A DNA stretch of 64,000 nucleotides from Comamonadaceae bacterium. Lineage in GTDB: Bacteria; Pseudomonadota; Gammaproteobacteria; Burkholderiales; Burkholderiaceae_C. Positions 62,161 to 64,000 of the stretch are shown here, piece by piece. Each line of letters begins with the position of its first letter. Position 1 is the stretch's first letter. A program made the translations under genes and the position numbers. The notes under the pieces are model-generated. The model was not told the origin of the DNA and made no database searches. It saw only the letters and a list, made by a program, of their open reading frames with translations. The stretch is taken from contig JAIYBZ010000035.1 of assembly GCA_027488255.1 (NCBI GenBank), positions 328,937 to 392,936 of the forward strand, written 5' to 3'.

Positions 62161-62218
62161 ACGCAGGGCTCACTTCGTTGTTCTGAAAGGCACCCGGCCC
62201 TTCAGTGGCATTCTTAAA

Positions 62219-63256
62219 TTACTGGAACTGGCTCAAGAAACGGACATCGCCATCAAAGAACAGGCGCAAGTCGTTCACGCCATACCGCAGCATGGTGAAG
62301 CGGTCCATGCCCATGCCGAAGGCAAAGCCAATGAATCGCTCGGGATCCAAGCCCATATTGCGCACCACGTGGGGATGCACTTGGCCTGAGCCGCCGACCT
62401 CCAGCCAACGACCCGCCAAAGGGCCGCTTTGGAATTGGATGTCAATCTCTGCACTGGGCTCGGTAAAGGGGAAAAAGCTGGGGCGGAAGCGCAGCACCAA
62501 ATCATGGCTTTCAAAGAAAGTGCGGCAGAAATCGGTGACCACCACTTTAAGATCTTTGAAGCTGACGTTTTCACCAATCCACAGGCCTTCGCACTGGTGG
62601 AACATGGGCGAATGGGTGGCATCGCTGTCCACGCGGTAGGTCCGACCCGGGGCAATCACGCGAATCTCAGGCATGGCCTGGCCTGCATCCAACAGGGCTT
62701 GGTAACGCTTGACGTGCTGCACCGCATGGCGAATTTGCATGGGGCTGGTGTGCGTGCGCAGCAAATGTCCGCCTTCCACATAGAAGGTGTCGTGCATAGA
62801 GCGCGCAGGATGGTCTTCGGGCGTGTTGAGCGCCGTGAAGTTGAACCAATCGGTTTCGATTTCTGGGCCCTGCGCCACTTCAAAGCCCATCGAGCCAAAA
62901 ATCTGCTCGACCCGCTCCAATGTCAGTGAGACCGGGTGCAAGCCGCCCAAATTGGCACTGCGTCCAGGCAGCGTGACATCCAAGGCCTCGGCCTTGAGTT
63001 GGGCTTGCAACTCCGCATCGGCCAAGGCTTGGCGGCGTTCATTCAAGGCCGCTTCGATCGCCTGTTTCGCCATGTTGATGGCAGCACCGCGGGTTTTTTT
63101 GTCTTCCACACTCAGCGCAGCCATCCCCTTCATCATCTCGGTGATGCGCCCTGCTTTGCCCAAATAAAGGGCTTTGGCGTTCTCGAGGTCGGCAGGTGTC
63201 AGTGCCTGCGCAAAACTCTGGCGTGCGGAATCAACCAGGGTGTCCAGCTCGTTCAT
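62219..63256 (-). CDS. pheS: Phenylalanine-tRNA ligase alpha subunit
   Basis: A 345-residue catalytic subunit of class II. An N-terminal coiled coil, motif 2 ([20 protein letters not shown]) and motif 3 ([18 protein letters not shown]) are visible. ATG 63256 overlaps the stop of a small upstream ORF. A terminator hairpin lies 26-65 nt upstream. Confidence 0.96.
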   Translation of the reverse strand: MNELDTLVDSARQSFAQALTPADLENAKALYLGKAGRITEMMKGMAALSVEDKKTRGAAINMAKQAIEAALNERRQALADAELQAQLKAEALDVTLPGRSANLGGLHPVSLTLERVEQIFGSMGFEVAQGPEIETDWFNFTALNTPEDHPARSMHDTFYVEGGHLLRTHTSPMQIRHAVQHVKRYQALLDAGQAMPEIRVIAPGRTYRVDSDATHSPMFHQCEGLWIGENVSFKDLKVVVTDFCRTFFESHDLVLRFRPSFFPFTEPSAEIDIQFQSGPLAGRWLEVGGSGQVHPHVVRNMGLDPERFIGFAFGMGMDRFTMLRYGVNDLRLFFDGDVRFLSQFQ

Positions 63257-63363
63257 GGTGTGAAATGGGTGAGGTTCAAAATAAAAAAGGGATTGAAGCT
63301 GTTGCGAGCCTCAATCCCTTTGATCGAGTGCGCGGCATGGCCCCAAGGGACCACACCACTCAT
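63253..63363 (-). CDS. Candidate 36-residue leader ORF upstream of pheS
   Basis: An ATG 4 nt after the rplT stop opens a 36-codon frame that ends in TGA overlapping the pheS ATG (ATGA). It contains four Phe codons, three in FNPFF and one near the end. It spans the terminator hairpin at 63282-63321. No strong ribosome binding site is visible, so it may be chance; the position and the overlap make it a candidate regulatory leader. Confidence 0.35.
   Translation of the reverse strand: MSGVVPWGHAAHSIKGIEARNSFNPFFILNLTHFTP
63282..63321 (-). terminator. Intrinsic terminator between rplT and pheS
   Basis: On the minus strand AAAGGGATTGA pairs with TCAATCCCTTT (11 bp, plus inner GCT/AGC), followed by TTTTTTATTTT. 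It would lower transcription from the ribosomal genes into pheST unless overcome. Confidence 0.82.
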
Positions 63364-63367
63364 GATC

Positions 63368-63730
63368 TCAAGCTGCGGCCAATTTGGCTTTGACTTGGTT
63401 CACGATGCCAGCAAAGGCGGCCTTGTCATGCACAGCGATATCCGCCAGCATCTTACGGTCGATTTCGATGGCCGCCTTCTTCAGTCCGTTGGCGAACTGG
63501 CTGTAGGTCAGACCGCATTCACGCGCAGCGGCGTTGATACGGGCAATCCACAACTGACGGAACACACGCTTTTTAGTGCGGCGGTCACGGTAAGCATATT
63601 GGCCGGCCTTCATCACCGCCTGTTTGGCGATGCGGAAGACATTGCCGCGGCGACCGCGGAAACCTTTTGCAAGGGCCAGGACTTTCTTGTGACGGGCGCG
63701 TGCCGTTACACCACGTTTAACGCGAGGCAT
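63368..63730 (-). CDS. rplT: 50S ribosomal protein L20
   Basis: A 120-residue L20 ([20 protein letters not shown], then [20 protein letters not shown]). It follows rpmI by 25 nt. L20 in many bacteria represses this operon, but no operator can be marked here. Confidence 0.97.
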   Translation of the reverse strand: MPRVKRGVTARARHKKVLALAKGFRGRRGNVFRIAKQAVMKAGQYAYRDRRTKKRVFRQLWIARINAAARECGLTYSQFANGLKKAAIEIDRKMLADIAVHDKAAFAGIVNQVKAKLAAA

Positions 63731-63755
63731 AGTTTTTCTCCTTGTTCGTCAGTGA

Positions 63756-63959
63756 TTACAGGCCAGCCATGGGCAGCATTTGTGCGATGTGACCCATATT
63801 GGTCTCATGCACAGTCACTGCACCGCGAAGGTGGCGCTTGTTTTTGGTGGTCTTCTTGGTCAGGATGTGACGTTTGAAGGCTTGACCGCGTTTAACGGTT
63901 CCACCGGGACGAACACGGAAGCGCTTTTTAGCACTGCTTTTGGTCTTCATCTTGGGCAT
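63756..63959 (-). CDS. rpmI: 50S ribosomal protein L35
   Basis: A 67-residue L35 ([20 protein letters not shown], then [16 protein letters not shown]). GGAG precedes ATG 63959. infC would be expected just beyond the window edge. Confidence 0.97.
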   Translation of the reverse strand: MPKMKTKSSAKKRFRVRPGGTVKRGQAFKRHILTKKTTKNKRHLRGAVTVHETNMGHIAQMLPMAGL

Positions 63960-64000
63960 ATCAATGCTCCTTTAATTGTGCTCGTGAGGCGTCTGCAAAA

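Noticed and set aside
63253..63363. Classical Phe-codon attenuation of pheST as in enterics
   Set aside because: The Phe codons lie in the terminator's T-tract, after the stem, so a stalled ribosome could not act before polymerase passes.

Overview
The window looks like ordinary chromosome of a betaproteobacterium of the order Burkholderiales, most likely family Comamonadaceae (Limnohabitans/Rhodoferax-like). This is inferred from protein flavour and gene order: a DUF3348/DUF802/OmpA/DUF2894 cluster, surE-pcm-nlpD-rlmD, a cbb3 oxidase cluster with its own Fnr, Bug-type periplasmic binding proteins, and rpmI-rplT-pheS-pheT-ihfA. Genes are tightly packed, many share ATGA/GTGA overlaps, and I see no prophage, insertion sequence or CRISPR array.

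Layout. 1-4.4 kb (minus): a truncated membrane signalling protein, tRNA-Val(GAC), a hydrolase and the monofunctional ppGpp synthetase relA. 4.4-7.3 kb (plus): 3-hydroxybutyrate dehydrogenase and an OmpR/EnvZ-type two-component pair. 7.3-15.9 kb: ispDF diverging from mfd-serB, then a DUF3820 gene, an epoxide-hydrolase-like protein, a PLP aminotransferase and nth. 16.0-20.2 kb (plus): a four-gene unit of DUF3348, a MotA/ExbB-like DUF802 protein with a long helical tail, an OmpA/MotB-like partner and DUF2894. The two membrane proteins have the architecture of the ZorA/ZorB proton-driven motor, but the partners are uncharacterised. 20.3-27.7 kb (minus): a cobalamin uptake and salvage operon (btuB, two BtuF-like proteins, btuC, btuD, cobQ, a glutaredoxin) downstream of a cobalamin riboswitch.

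27.8-30.1 kb: a ZapB-like coiled-coil gene, zapA, 6S RNA and two TauE/SafE-type membrane proteins. 30.2-41.0 kb: a microaerobic block with hemN, fnr, a small membrane protein, ccoH, ccoG, ccoP, ccoQ, ccoO, ccoN, ccoS, ccoI and a universal stress protein. Three good FNR-box palindromes lie at the promoters, so Fnr probably coordinates heme synthesis, the high-affinity oxidase and its copper/heme maturation.

41.1-51.3 kb: malonyl-CoA synthetase with a Bug solute-binding protein, D-amino-acid dehydrogenase with a divergent Lrp regulator, lgt, ilvD, a GlcG/HbpS protein, a Bax-inhibitor-like protein and rlmD. 51.4-53.9 kb: surE-pcm-nlpD, with no rpoS between nlpD and rlmD. 54-64 kb: a quinone oxidoreductase, clpS-clpA, a cold-shock protein, a DUF192 protein, an 11-bp tandem array, DUF1840, and the translation operon rpmI-rplT-pheS-pheT-ihfA, which has an internal terminator and a candidate leader ORF before pheS.

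Main points for follow-up: the ZorAB-like four-gene unit; the terminator-like hairpin in the mfd leader and the mirror-image ispD/mfd promoters; the rplT-pheS leader ORF spanning a terminator; the absence of rpoS at its usual place; and two short repeat arrays.
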